A DNA stretch of 64,000 bases. It comes from Enterocloster lavalensis. Its GTDB lineage: Bacteria; Bacillota; Clostridia; Lachnospirales; Lachnospiraceae. The notes beneath the pieces are model-generated. The model worked only from the letters and a program-made list of their open reading frames with translations. It was not told the origin of the DNA and did not search any database. The DNA is taken from positions 208,932 through 272,931 of the forward strand of contig NZ_CABJCG010000005.1 in NCBI RefSeq assembly GCF_902364025.1, read 5' to 3'. Position 1 is the stretch's first letter, and each line of letters starts with the position of its first letter. Shown here in pieces: positions 50,809-58,993 of this stretch. The translations under genes and the position numbers were made by a program.

Positions 50809-52059
50809 TTACAGCGTGTTTTCCTGAATCTCAATGCTCTGCCGGAACGCCCCCGGGGTCATGGTGCGGAACCGCAGGAAGTTGCGGGTCAGGGTCTTGG
50901 CGCTGTTGTAGCCCACGTCGATGGCGATCTGGGTGATGCTCTTGTCGGTGCGCTTGAGCAGCTCAGAAGCCCGGTTGACGCGCACGAAGTTTAAAAAGTC
51001 GGAGAAATTCTTCTCAACCTGATACAGGAGGATGGTGTTTAACTCCTTCAGCGAAATATGGAACTGCTCCGCCGTGCTCTGGGGCGTCAGATGCTCCGCA
51101 TAGTTCCGGTAAATATACGTTACGATCTCATAGGCATCTCTTGTCATCCTGATATCGCATATTTCATAGACATTCTGATACGTTTTCCGAAAATCATTGG
51201 CTTTCATTCCGACCCGGGCCGCAAATACCTTGCAGATGTGGGAGCTGTCCACAAATCCCAGGATTTCCGCCAGCTCCTCCATGGTTAGGTTGGTATACAG
51301 CAGGAAATTGATGGTTTTTCCCACCCGCATCTCATTTAACAAATCAAAAAAGGACAACCCGGTGGTCTGGGTGATATAGGCGCTGATGGAGGACTCGCTC
51401 ATGAAGAAGAGCTTGGACAGATTGGCCAGAGTCAGCTTCTCGCTGAGGTGGTTGTACATGTAGTGGAGGATATCGCTTTTCTGAATCCCCGTCCGGGCAG
51501 GCGGGGACGCGGTCTTGCTGCGCTCACCGGCCCTGAGATAGAGGACAATCAGCTCCACCAGCTTGTTTTTCACGTAGAGGGAGTGGAGACGGCCGCTCTC
51601 CTCCGCGGGTTTCACGGACTCCACCCCCGTCTCGGCCCGAAGCTGCTCGAAAACGGTGCGGATTTCCGTATATTCCTCTTTGCCGCACTGCACCACCGGG
51701 CAGCCCGTCATCTCCTCGATCAGGCTTAAGGGCTGGCTGTCGGTGTTGTAAATGGATTTGATGATGGCGTTGATATTGTCGAAATAGTAGGCAAGGAGAT
51801 AATACTGCAGGGGGGAATCCACCTGGATCACATCGGAAATCTGCCAGGGCAGGATGGACACGATGGTGCCCGGCTTCAGCTCGTACTCCCGGTCCTGGAG
51901 CTTTAAAATGCCCTGGCCCTCGTTGATCAGCCAGAAACGGGACATCTGATGGATCAGGGGCGTGGTGGGGGTATCGATCACCTCGGTGTCGATGCTGCAA
52001 ATCCTGCGGTAATCCAGATTGGAGCAGTAACCATTTTGAATCGGCACTATTTTTCCCAT
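50809..52059 (-). CDS. AraC-type regulator with two HTH_18 domains
   Basis: 416 residues from the ATG at 52059, preceded by AAAGGAGG; the frame extends to 52185 over the promoter. N-terminal cupin-like sensor (about 15-160, with FWLINEGQGILKLQDREYEL). Two AraC-type DNA-binding regions follow: the first (about 200-290) has KLTLANLSKLFFMSESSISA and MEELAEILGFVDSSHICKVF; the second (about 320-410) has HLTPQSTAEQFHISLKELNT and ITQIAIDVGYNSAKTLTRNF then PGAFR. Single AraC domains are normal, so the duplication is unusual. It lies between the arc and liv operons and is divergent from liv. Confidence 0.9.
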   Translation of the reverse strand: MGKIVPIQNGYCSNLDYRRICSIDTEVIDTPTTPLIHQMSRFWLINEGQGILKLQDREYELKPGTIVSILPWQISDVIQVDSPLQYYLLAYYFDNINAIIKSIYNTDSQPLSLIEEMTGCPVVQCGKEEYTEIRTVFEQLRAETGVESVKPAEESGRLHSLYVKNKLVELIVLYLRAGERSKTASPPARTGIQKSDILHYMYNHLSEKLTLANLSKLFFMSESSISAYITQTTGLSFFDLLNEMRVGKTINFLLYTNLTMEELAEILGFVDSSHICKVFAARVGMKANDFRKTYQNVYEICDIRMTRDAYEIVTYIYRNYAEHLTPQSTAEQFHISLKELNTILLYQVEKNFSDFLNFVRVNRASELLKRTDKSITQIAIDVGYNSAKTLTRNFLRFRTMTPGAFRQSIEIQENTL

Positions 52060-52140
52060 GCTGCGGCCTCCTTTGTCGGACGTAATACCGGAAAGACCAA
52101 AATCCCGGCTGTTTTGCCATAGGAACGGTTCTCTAACGTC

Positions 52141-52169
52141 ATTATAGCGTGGCGGCAGGGATGGGGCAA
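52141..52169 (-). promoter_or_regulatory. Promoter of the AraC-type gene
   Basis: On the minus strand TTGCCC (52169-52164) and TATAAT (52146-52141), 17-base spacer, with CGC before the -10. The PucR-type gene has the same -35, -10 and spacing. Confidence 0.65.
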
Positions 52170-52275
52170 GAGAAAATAGGGACATTTCCGGGGGTGTTTT
52201 TCTGTATTTTAATGGGGGTTTGGCCGGATCAGCCGGATTTTACGCATAAATTTCCTTCAAAATGAAAAAAAATTC

Positions 52276-52365
52276 AAAAATAGGGTCAAATGAACGAAAG
52301 TACAAAAGGTCATTTTTAAATATGGATTTTTGTACGATTGCAAAAATGATAGATTCGTTTAAAAT
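52276..52365 (+). promoter_or_regulatory. liv operon promoter with upstream regulator sites
   Basis: TTGCAA (52338-52343) and TAAAAT (52360-52365), 16-base spacer. Immediately upstream is a dyad GTACAAAA (52300-52307) / TTTTGTAC (52328-52335), and before it TAGGGTCA (52281-52288) with TCATTTTT (52310-52317). The position next to the -35 suits an activator, probably the divergent AraC-type protein. Confidence 0.5.
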
Positions 52366-52386
52366 TTAAAATTAGTACAGATATAC

Positions 52387-52436
52387 AAAAAAATGGATTT
52401 GCGGAAGGGGGAAATGGGACAAAAGTCCATTTTTTT
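52387..52436 (+). promoter_or_regulatory. Attenuator-like hairpins in the liv leader
   Basis: AAAAAAATGGA (52387-52397) is an exact reverse complement of TCCATTTTTTT (52426-52436), giving a terminator-shaped hairpin with a T-tract. A smaller hairpin GGAC-AAAA-GTCC (52417-52428) uses some of the same bases and would exclude it. This arrangement can act as a switch ahead of the first gene; what would control it is unknown. Confidence 0.4.
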
Positions 52437-52514
52437 GCAGGATAACCTGTCGGTCAAAAGGGGATGCACCCCTCATAAAATTTAATTTTTTTACCAGGAG
52501 GAAGGAGAAAGATT

Positions 52515-53693
52515 ATGCGTAGAAAGTTTAAGAGGATTGCAGCGGCGGCGATGGCCACGGCGATGGCGCTCTCAGTGGCGGCCTGTGGAGGCAGCAAAAA
52601 GGACAGTGACAAGATCATACTGGGTTACATGGGCCCCCTGACCGGGGAATCCGCTCTCTGGGGGGAGGTGGAATCCAACACCCTGAAAATGCTGGTGGAG
52701 GAGACCAACGCAAACGGCGGCATCATCGGCAAACAGATTGAGCTGAAAATCTACGACAACCGGGGCGACGCGGTGGAGACCACCAACGCGGCCCGCAAGG
52801 CGCTCCAGAACGACGGCGTGGTGGCCTTCATCGGCCCGGACTCCTCCTCGGGTGCCATCGCCCTGGCGGAGGTGTGCGAGGAATACAAGGTCCCCCATAT
52901 CACCACCACGGGCACCAACTACAAGGTGACCCAGCGGGAGGAGGACGGTTCTGTCCGGCCCTACGCATTCCGCATCTGCCTGTCCGACCCGCAGCTGGGC
53001 GATATCATGGGCGGTTACGCTAAGGACAAGCTGGGCTACCAGAAGGTTGCCATTCTCTACGAGATTAGCAGCGAGTATTCCCTGGGAATCACCCAGAACT
53101 TTACCAATTCCTTTGAGGCCAAGGGCGGCCAGGTGACGATCACCGAGGCCTATAAGACCGGCGACGTGGATTTCCGGGCCCAGCTCTCCAAGATCAAGGA
53201 AAACGGGGATTTCGACGCGCTGATGATCCCGGCCAACTACAAGGAGGTGGGCCTGATCGCCAAGCAGGCGCGGTCGCTGGGCATCGAAGTGCCGTTTTTG
53301 GGCGTGGACGCCTGGATGATGCAGGACCTGTTTGAGATCGCAAAGGACGAGGTACAGGGAGCGGTGTTCCCCTGCGCCATGGACGTGAACGACGAGAGCC
53401 TTCAGGAATTCAAGAACGCCTTCCAGGAGAAGTGGAATATGGACCCGGACAAGGGCGGCACGGATGCGTACCTGGCTTACGACTGCTTCGAGCTGGTCAA
53501 GTACGCCATCGAGACGGCGGGCGAGGCGGATCCCCAGAAGATCCGGGACGCTATGGAAAATGCTAAAGACGTGCAGTGTCTGACCAGCGTGATTTCCATG
53601 GACCCGCAGACCCACAACCCCGTCCGCACCGCTTCCATTTTCCAGATTCAGGGAACGGATTTTGTAAAACTCGACGAGTACCGCATGGAATAA
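52515..53693 (+). CDS. LivJ-type ABC solute-binding lipoprotein
   Basis: 392 residues. Lipoprotein signal with the lipobox SVAAC (Cys near residue 24), then a type I periplasmic-binding fold: IILGYMGPLTGESALWGEVE, FIGPDSSSGAIALAEVCEEY, GYQKVAILYEISSEYSLGIT, and DAYLAYDCFELVKYAIETA. The family binds branched-chain amino acids but also amides, urea, hydroxybenzoates and other small molecules. RBS AGGAGGAAGGAG is strong. It heads the Liv-SDR-NodB operon, so the ligand is likely the compound that the downstream enzymes degrade. Confidence 0.92.
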   Translation: MRRKFKRIAAAAMATAMALSVAACGGSKKDSDKIILGYMGPLTGESALWGEVESNTLKMLVEETNANGGIIGKQIELKIYDNRGDAVETTNAARKALQNDGVVAFIGPDSSSGAIALAEVCEEYKVPHITTTGTNYKVTQREEDGSVRPYAFRICLSDPQLGDIMGGYAKDKLGYQKVAILYEISSEYSLGITQNFTNSFEAKGGQVTITEAYKTGDVDFRAQLSKIKENGDFDALMIPANYKEVGLIAKQARSLGIEVPFLGVDAWMMQDLFEIAKDEVQGAVFPCAMDVNDESLQEFKNAFQEKWNMDPDKGGTDAYLAYDCFELVKYAIETAGEADPQKIRDAMENAKDVQCLTSVISMDPQTHNPVRTASIFQIQGTDFVKLDEYRME

Positions 53694-53695
53694 CA

Positions 53696-53798
53696 GTAAC
53701 AGTTCAGACGGCGGGAAAATTGACGCGGAAAGCCGCGTCAAGCTCGCTTATAAGCGGATTTCCGTGTCAATTTTCACATCGGATGTCTGAACTGTTAC
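53696..53798. repeat. Structured intergenic element, copy B
   Basis: A perfect 14-bp outer stem, GTAACAGTTCAGAC (53696-53709) with GTCTGAACTGTTAC (53785-53798), encloses an inner stem of about 21 bp with two mismatches (53716-53736 and 53754-53774) and a loop GTCAAGCTCGCTTATAA. ACATCGGATG follows the inner stem. It is the shorter homologue, in the opposite orientation, of the element at 33774-33925. It lies inside the liv operon between the binding protein and the first permease, where it could also tune relative expression. Confidence 0.8.
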
Positions 53799-53823
53799 GA
53801 ATAATAGGAGGGAGGGAACAGGA

Positions 53824-54699
53824 TTGTTCTTTCAACAGTTGATAAACGGGCTGTCCATCGGAAGCATCTACGCGCTGATGGCGGTGGGGTATTCCCTGAT
53901 CTACAGCCTTTTGAACTTTACGAACTTCGCCCACAGCATCACCGTCACCATCGGAGCCTTCTGCGCATTTTTCTTCCTGTCGCAGCTGGTGCAGAACCTG
54001 TTCCTGGGGATTCTCATCGCGGTGCTGGCGGCCGGGGGGCTGGCCATGCTGATCGAGCTTTTGGGATACCGGCCGCTGTTAAAGAAAAAGGCCCGCCGGA
54101 TCTACCTGCTGATCACCGGCCTTGGAATTTCCACCATGTGCGAGAACCTGATCATCATCAGCTTCAGCAGCCGGTTCAGGGTGTACCCGGTGAACTTTTC
54201 CAACGAGTCTATTAACCTCTTTGGGGCCAGCGTTGGACAGGTGGACCTGATCATTTTCGTGGTGAGCATCACGGCCCTGGTGCTGGTGGAGCTGTTTATC
54301 CGCAAGTCCCGGGTGGGCCTGGCCATACGGGGGGCGTCCTACGATCTGGACGCCACCTCCCTGATGGGCGTGAACGTGCAGAAGCTGATTTTGCTGGTAT
54401 TTTTGATCGCAGGCTCCCTGGCCGGCCTGGCGGGGGCTCTTCTGGGCGCGAAATACACGGCCTTCCCGACGCTGGGCACGGCCATGACCAACAAGGCGTT
54501 TATCAGCTCGGTGTTCGGCGGCCTGGGAAGCATCCCCGGCGCGGTGCTGGGGGCGATCACGCTGGGGATCGGCGAGACCATGATTTCCAGCTATATTTCC
54601 TCCTCCATGCGGGACATTTTCGCCTACGCGCTGCTGGTGATCGTGCTGTTCGTCCGCCCGTCGGGGCTGATGGGAAAAGCCACGGAGGACAAGGCATGA
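53824..54699 (+). CDS. LivH-type ABC permease
   Basis: 291 residues, starting at a TTG (53824) placed after AGGAGGGAGGG. About eight hydrophobic segments; LINGLSIGSIYALMAVGYSL is the LivH N-terminal motif, and the cytoplasmic loop reads AIRGASYDLDATSLMGVNVQ. First of two permeases of the Liv transporter. Confidence 0.92.
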   Translation: MFFQQLINGLSIGSIYALMAVGYSLIYSLLNFTNFAHSITVTIGAFCAFFFLSQLVQNLFLGILIAVLAAGGLAMLIELLGYRPLLKKKARRIYLLITGLGISTMCENLIIISFSSRFRVYPVNFSNESINLFGASVGQVDLIIFVVSITALVLVELFIRKSRVGLAIRGASYDLDATSLMGVNVQKLILLVFLIAGSLAGLAGALLGAKYTAFPTLGTAMTNKAFISSVFGGLGSIPGAVLGAITLGIGETMISSYISSSMRDIFAYALLVIVLFVRPSGLMGKATEDKA

Positions 54700-54712
54700 G
54701 GGAGGTGCGAAG

Positions 54713-55588
54713 ATGAATTATTGGATGGGTGTTGCGACACTGACCGGCATTTATATGATTGCGATTCTGGGCGTTTCCATTCTCACCGGGTTCACGGGCC
54801 TGTTTTCCATGGGCCACGCGGGTTTTATGGCAATCGGGGCCTACACCTCCGCCCTGATCACCAAGACCTTCCACGTGCCCATTCTGGTGGGCGTGTTCTG
54901 CGGGATGCTGACCGCCCTGGTGATCGGGCTGATCATCGGCTATCCCACGCTGAAGCTGAAGGGGGATTATTTTGTAATCGCCACCCTGGGAATCGGGGAG
55001 GTGACCAAGCTGATCATCGAGAACATGCCGAATCTCACCGGTGGCGCCAGGGGCCTGACGGACGTGCCAAAGGGGGCTACCTTCCCGGTGGTGCTCTGTT
55101 TCCTGGTGGTGATCGTGTGGGGCCTGCGCAATTTCCTGCGCAGCAAGCACGGGCGCAACTGCATAGCGGTGCGGGAGGAGGAGCTGGCCACGGCGTCCAT
55201 CGGGGCAAACGTGGCCAATTACAAGATGCTGGCAATGGGGATCAGCTGCGCGCTCTGCGGTATTTCCGGCGCGCTTTTAGCCCACTATATGCATTATCTG
55301 AATCCCACCATGTTCAATATGGTGAAGTCGGACGAGCTGGTAATGACGGTGATTTTGGGCGGCTGCGGCAGCCTGACCGGTACCATCGTGGCCTCCATGA
55401 TCCTGGTGCCCTTGCCCGAGATTCTGCGCTTCGGCTCCGTCCAGGAGTGGCGCATGGTATTCTACGGCCTGCTGGTGGTATTGGTGATCATCTTTAAGCC
55501 TTCGGGCCTGATGGGGACCAAGGAGTTCAGCATACAGGGGATGCGGGATCTGGGAGACAAAGCCAAGAAGAAATGGAAGGAGCGGTAG
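54713..55588 (+). CDS. LivM-type ABC permease
   Basis: 291 residues with about eight to nine hydrophobic segments; YMIAILGVSILTGFTGLFSM and GHAGFMAIGAYTSALIT are typical of LivM (S-x-G-H-A-G-F-x-A-I-G-A-Y). The loop AVREEELATASIGANVANYK matches the family's EAA-like region. It starts 13 bases after LivH. Confidence 0.93.
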   Translation: MNYWMGVATLTGIYMIAILGVSILTGFTGLFSMGHAGFMAIGAYTSALITKTFHVPILVGVFCGMLTALVIGLIIGYPTLKLKGDYFVIATLGIGEVTKLIIENMPNLTGGARGLTDVPKGATFPVVLCFLVVIVWGLRNFLRSKHGRNCIAVREEELATASIGANVANYKMLAMGISCALCGISGALLAHYMHYLNPTMFNMVKSDELVMTVILGGCGSLTGTIVASMILVPLPEILRFGSVQEWRMVFYGLLVVLVIIFKPSGLMGTKEFSIQGMRDLGDKAKKKWKER

Positions 55589-55591
55589 CCC

Positions 55592-56368
55592 ATGGCGCAG
55601 CAGGAATACATATTGCAGCTACAGAATGTCGTGAAGCGCTTTGGCGGCATCACGGCTTCCAACGATATAACCATCAATGTGCCCCGGGGCAGCATCTACG
55701 GCATCATCGGGCCCAACGGGGCGGGCAAGACCACGCTGTTCAACATGATTACCGGGGTGTACGATACCACGGAGGGCAAGGTGCTCTTTGAGGGACAGCA
55801 GGTCAACGGGCTGCCCACCCACGTGATCGCGGCCAGGGGAATCGCCCGGACCTTTCAGAATATCCGCCTGTTTGGGGACCTGTCGGTCTACGACAATCTG
55901 CTGACCGCCTGCCAGAAGAACATCACCTACGGCCTTCTGGACGGAATCCTGCGCACGGAGAAGTGCCGGAGCCAGGAGCGGGAGAGCCGGGAATTCTGCG
56001 ACCGTCTGCTGGAGGAGGTGGGGCTGTCGGACCAGAGGCAGCAGCGGGCCAACAACCTGCCCTACGGCATGCAGCGGCGGCTGGAGATCGCCAGGGCCCT
56101 GGCAACCCGGCCCAAGCTGATTCTGCTGGACGAGCCGGCGGCCGGGATGAATGAGGAGGAGAGCGACAAGCTGTCGGAATTCATCCGGGAGATACGGGAG
56201 AAAAAGGACGTGACCGTGGTGATCATTGACCACCACATGGACGTGATCATGGCGATCTGCGACCAGATCAGCGTGCTCAACTTCGGGACGCTGCTGGCGG
56301 AGGGAAAGCCCGATGAGATTCAGAACAATCCGGAAGTGATTTCCGCGTACTTGGGGGTGGATGAGTAA
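55592..56368 (+). CDS. LivG-type ABC ATPase
   Basis: 258 residues. Walker A GPNGAGKTTLFNMITGVY near residues 38-55, a divergent signature LPYGMQRRLEIARALATRP in place of L-S-G-G-Q, Walker B LILLDEPAAGMNEEE and the H-loop IDHHMDVIM. The P-A-A-G-(M/L)-N after Walker B is a LivG trademark. Its stop overlaps the LivF start by one base. Confidence 0.95.
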   Translation: MAQQEYILQLQNVVKRFGGITASNDITINVPRGSIYGIIGPNGAGKTTLFNMITGVYDTTEGKVLFEGQQVNGLPTHVIAARGIARTFQNIRLFGDLSVYDNLLTACQKNITYGLLDGILRTEKCRSQERESREFCDRLLEEVGLSDQRQQRANNLPYGMQRRLEIARALATRPKLILLDEPAAGMNEEESDKLSEFIREIREKKDVTVVIIDHHMDVIMAICDQISVLNFGTLLAEGKPDEIQNNPEVISAYLGVDE

Positions 56369-57072
56369 TGCTTAGAGTGGAGAATCTCAGCTTTTCATAT
56401 GGTAAAATCCAGGCGATCCGCAACGTCAGCTTCGAGCTGGACAAGGGCGAGATCATGGCGATCGTGGGAGCCAACGGCGCGGGAAAATCCTCCCTCATGA
56501 AGTGCATCGCCGGGCTGTTAAAGCCACAGTGGGGGGAAGTCTACCTGAATGACCGGAAAATGGAGCCGGCCGCCTACAAGGTAGTGGAGCAGGGCGTGTG
56601 CCTGGTGCCCGAGGGGCGGTGGATTTTCCCCAACCTGACGGTGGAGGAGAATCTGATGCTGGGCGGATACACCAGCAAGAACCGGGCCGCAGGTATTGAG
56701 CGGGCTTACGGGATGTTCCCGCGGCTGGAGGAACGAAGGAAACAGCGGGCGGGTACCATGTCCGGCGGCGAGCAGCAGATGCTGGCCATCGCCAGGGGAC
56801 TGATGGCAAATCCCAAGGTGCTGCTTCTGGACGAGCCGTCCCTGGGGCTTGCTCCGCTGATTGTCAATGATATCATGTCCATTATCCGGCAGATCAACGG
56901 GGAGGGGATCTCCGTGCTGCTGGTGGAGCAGAACGCCCGCAAGGCCCTGTCCATCGCCCACCACGCCTGCGTGCTGGAGCAGGGACGGATCGTCAAGACG
57001 GGAACCGGGGCGGAGCTGGCCGCCGATGAGAGCATCGTGGCGGCGTATCTGGGAAAAACGAAAAAGCGGTAG
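56368..57072 (+). CDS. LivF-type ABC ATPase
   Basis: 234 residues. Walker A GANGAGKSSLMKCIAGLL, signature MSGGEQQMLAIARGLM, Walker B VLLLDEPSLGLAPLIV, and VEQNARKALSIAHHACVLE at the H-loop (Gln in place of the His, usual for LivF). Completes the ABC transporter. Confidence 0.95.
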   Translation: MLRVENLSFSYGKIQAIRNVSFELDKGEIMAIVGANGAGKSSLMKCIAGLLKPQWGEVYLNDRKMEPAAYKVVEQGVCLVPEGRWIFPNLTVEENLMLGGYTSKNRAAGIERAYGMFPRLEERRKQRAGTMSGGEQQMLAIARGLMANPKVLLLDEPSLGLAPLIVNDIMSIIRQINGEGISVLLVEQNARKALSIAHHACVLEQGRIVKTGTGAELAADESIVAAYLGKTKKR

Positions 57073-57086
57073 AGGAGGAATCTGGC

Positions 57087-57863
57087 GTGGAGGAGCGTGT
57101 ACAGAAGGCAATGTTTGATTATTTCCGTCTGGAGGGACAGGCGGCTATCGTGACCGGGTCGGGCAACGGCATCGGCCGCGCCACGGCGATTATGCTGGCG
57201 GACCTGGGCGCGCGGGTGATGGTTTGCGATATCGAGGGAGACAGCGCAAAAAAGGTGGCGGAGGAGATCGGCGGACGGGGCGGTACGGCCCTTTACAACC
57301 GCTGCGATGTGACCAATCTGGAGGAGATCCGGGACACCATCGGGAAGACGGCGGAGGCCTTTGGTGGTGTGGATATTCTGGTCAACAACGCGGCGGGATT
57401 CGGCGGGGGCAAGACCTTCGACAGGATGACCTATGAGGAATGGGACCGGCTGATCCGCATCAACCTGACCGGAGCTTATATGTTTACCAACGAGGTGCTG
57501 CCTTATATGGTGAAAAAGCAGCACGGGAAGATTTGCATGGTCAGCTCGGGCGCGGCCCTTGGATATGATTTCTCCGATCCCCACTATGCGGCCTCCAAGG
57601 CCGGGATGATCGGACTGGCAAAGGAGTTGTCCCAGGAGCTGGCTAAGCACCGGATCAATGTGAACGCGCTGGGAACCGGGCTGACGGACACCCGCATGGC
57701 CCATCTGCCGGGGCGTTCCTGGGAGGATGAGACAAAGGGCCTGCCCTGGCACCGTGTGGGGACGCCCGAGGACCAGGCGGCGGCTATCGTGTTTCTGGTG
57801 TCCGAGGCGGCGGAGTATATTACCGGACAGGTGCTCTGTCCCAACGGCGGGGCATGGATGTAG
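57087..57863 (+). CDS. Short-chain dehydrogenase/reductase 1
   Basis: 258 residues from a GTG at 57087 after AGAGGAGGA; an internal ATG at codon 9 is possible. The Rossmann motif is TGSGNGIGRA (from residue 23), NNAAG lies in the fourth strand, and the catalytic Ser (MVSSGAAL) and Tyr167-x-x-x-Lys171 (YAASK) are intact. The ending VLCPNGGAWM fits classical SDRs. NAD(P)-dependent oxidation or reduction of an alcohol/ketone is expected. It starts 14 bases after LivF and has a paralogue next to it. Confidence 0.92.
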   Translation: MEERVQKAMFDYFRLEGQAAIVTGSGNGIGRATAIMLADLGARVMVCDIEGDSAKKVAEEIGGRGGTALYNRCDVTNLEEIRDTIGKTAEAFGGVDILVNNAAGFGGGKTFDRMTYEEWDRLIRINLTGAYMFTNEVLPYMVKKQHGKICMVSSGAALGYDFSDPHYAASKAGMIGLAKELSQELAKHRINVNALGTGLTDTRMAHLPGRSWEDETKGLPWHRVGTPEDQAAAIVFLVSEAAEYITGQVLCPNGGAWM

Positions 57864-57982
57864 GTTTGGGGAGCCGGGCGGCTGTCCGGCCGACTGCGTT
57901 TCCGGCGGGATGCGGGTATGGGGCGCGGGGAGTAAAGGCGTCTGCCGTGCCGGAGGCGGTTTGATTTTAGGAAAGGAAACAG

Positions 57983-58759
57983 GTGCGTTTTATGGAATAT
58001 GATTATCTGAAAATAGCCGGACAGTCCGCAATCGTCACAGGCGGCGGCCGGGGAATCGGGAGAGCGACGGCGCTGGCACTGGGGCGCTTTGGCGTGAAGG
58101 TAGTTGTCTGCGACGTCCGTGACGACTGGGGCGAGGACGCGGTCCGGGAGATCCGGGAGGGAGGCGGAACCGCCATGTATTGCCACTGCGACGTGGCGGA
58201 CCCGGGGCAGGTGAAGGAGCTTGTGAAGGCCGCGGTGGAGGCCTATGGAACCGTGGATATCCTGGTAAACAACGCGGGCATCGGCAGCGTTTCCCTGCCT
58301 TTTGAGGAGATCACGGACGAGGACTGGGACCGCATGCTGCGGGTGGACCTCACCGCGCCTTTTTATCTCTGCCGGGAGGTGATTCCCTACATGAAGGCGA
58401 AGCAGCACGGCAAGATCATCAACATCAGCTCCGGGTCCGGGATCATCGGCTGCGAGTTCTGTTCCCATTACGCCTCGGCCAAGGCCGGGCTGATCGGGTT
58501 CACCCAGTCCATCGCAAAGGAGCTGGGCAAGGACCACATCAACGCCAACGCCATCGCGGTGCCCACCACTCAGACGCCTATGCTGAAGGAGACGGATTTC
58601 GACGTGTTTGTGGAGGACGAGCTGCGGGATATCCCATGGGGGCGCATCGGCACGCCGGAGGACATCGCGGACATGGTGTTGTATTTGTCCTCAGACGCAT
58701 CGGAGTATGTCACCGGCCAGGTGCTGGCCCCAAATGGGGGGAGACGGACGCCGGTTTAA
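57983..58759 (+). CDS. Short-chain dehydrogenase/reductase 2
   Basis: 258 residues from the GTG at 57983; an ATG three codons on (57992) is as plausible and gives an N-terminus aligned with its paralogue (MEYDYLKIAGQSAIVTGGG). TGGGRGIGRA, NNAGI and the YASAK motif (Tyr163, Lys167) are intact. Two related SDRs in one operon suggest two successive oxidations or alternative stereochemistry. The 119 bases before it hold no gene. Confidence 0.9.
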   Translation: MRFMEYDYLKIAGQSAIVTGGGRGIGRATALALGRFGVKVVVCDVRDDWGEDAVREIREGGGTAMYCHCDVADPGQVKELVKAAVEAYGTVDILVNNAGIGSVSLPFEEITDEDWDRMLRVDLTAPFYLCREVIPYMKAKQHGKIINISSGSGIIGCEFCSHYASAKAGLIGFTQSIAKELGKDHINANAIAVPTTQTPMLKETDFDVFVEDELRDIPWGRIGTPEDIADMVLYLSSDASEYVTGQVLAPNGGRRTPV

Positions 58760-58830
58760 GAGGAGCGAAAGGGCGGTTTGCGCGCAGGCGGGCCGGGCTG
58801 TTCCGGTTGGGACGCCTGTCTGTGATGGCA

Positions 58831-58959
58831 GGAGAGTCGGCCTGGGCGGCGGAAAGCTGCTCGGGCAACGAAAAGCTGCTCGGACGACTGAGAACCGGCC
58901 TGGGCGGCGGAAAGCAGCTCGGGTGACTGAGAACCGGCCTGGGCGCCGGAAAGCGGACC
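58831..58959 (+). repeat. Tandem repeat between SDR and NodB genes (three units)
   Basis: CGGCCTGGGCGGCGGAAAGC recurs three times (about 58839, 58896 and 58935, the last with one change), with GACTGAGAAC before the last two copies and CTCGG after the first two. The unit is about 39 bases where complete. It fills most of the 234-base gap and has no coding role I can support. Confidence 0.7.
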
Positions 58960-58993
58960 CGAACAGAATATTACGGATAGAAGGAGCAAATAT

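Noticed and set aside
58831..58959. Possible CRISPR array
   Set aside because: Only three units, period varies, spacers are not unique, and no cas genes are present.
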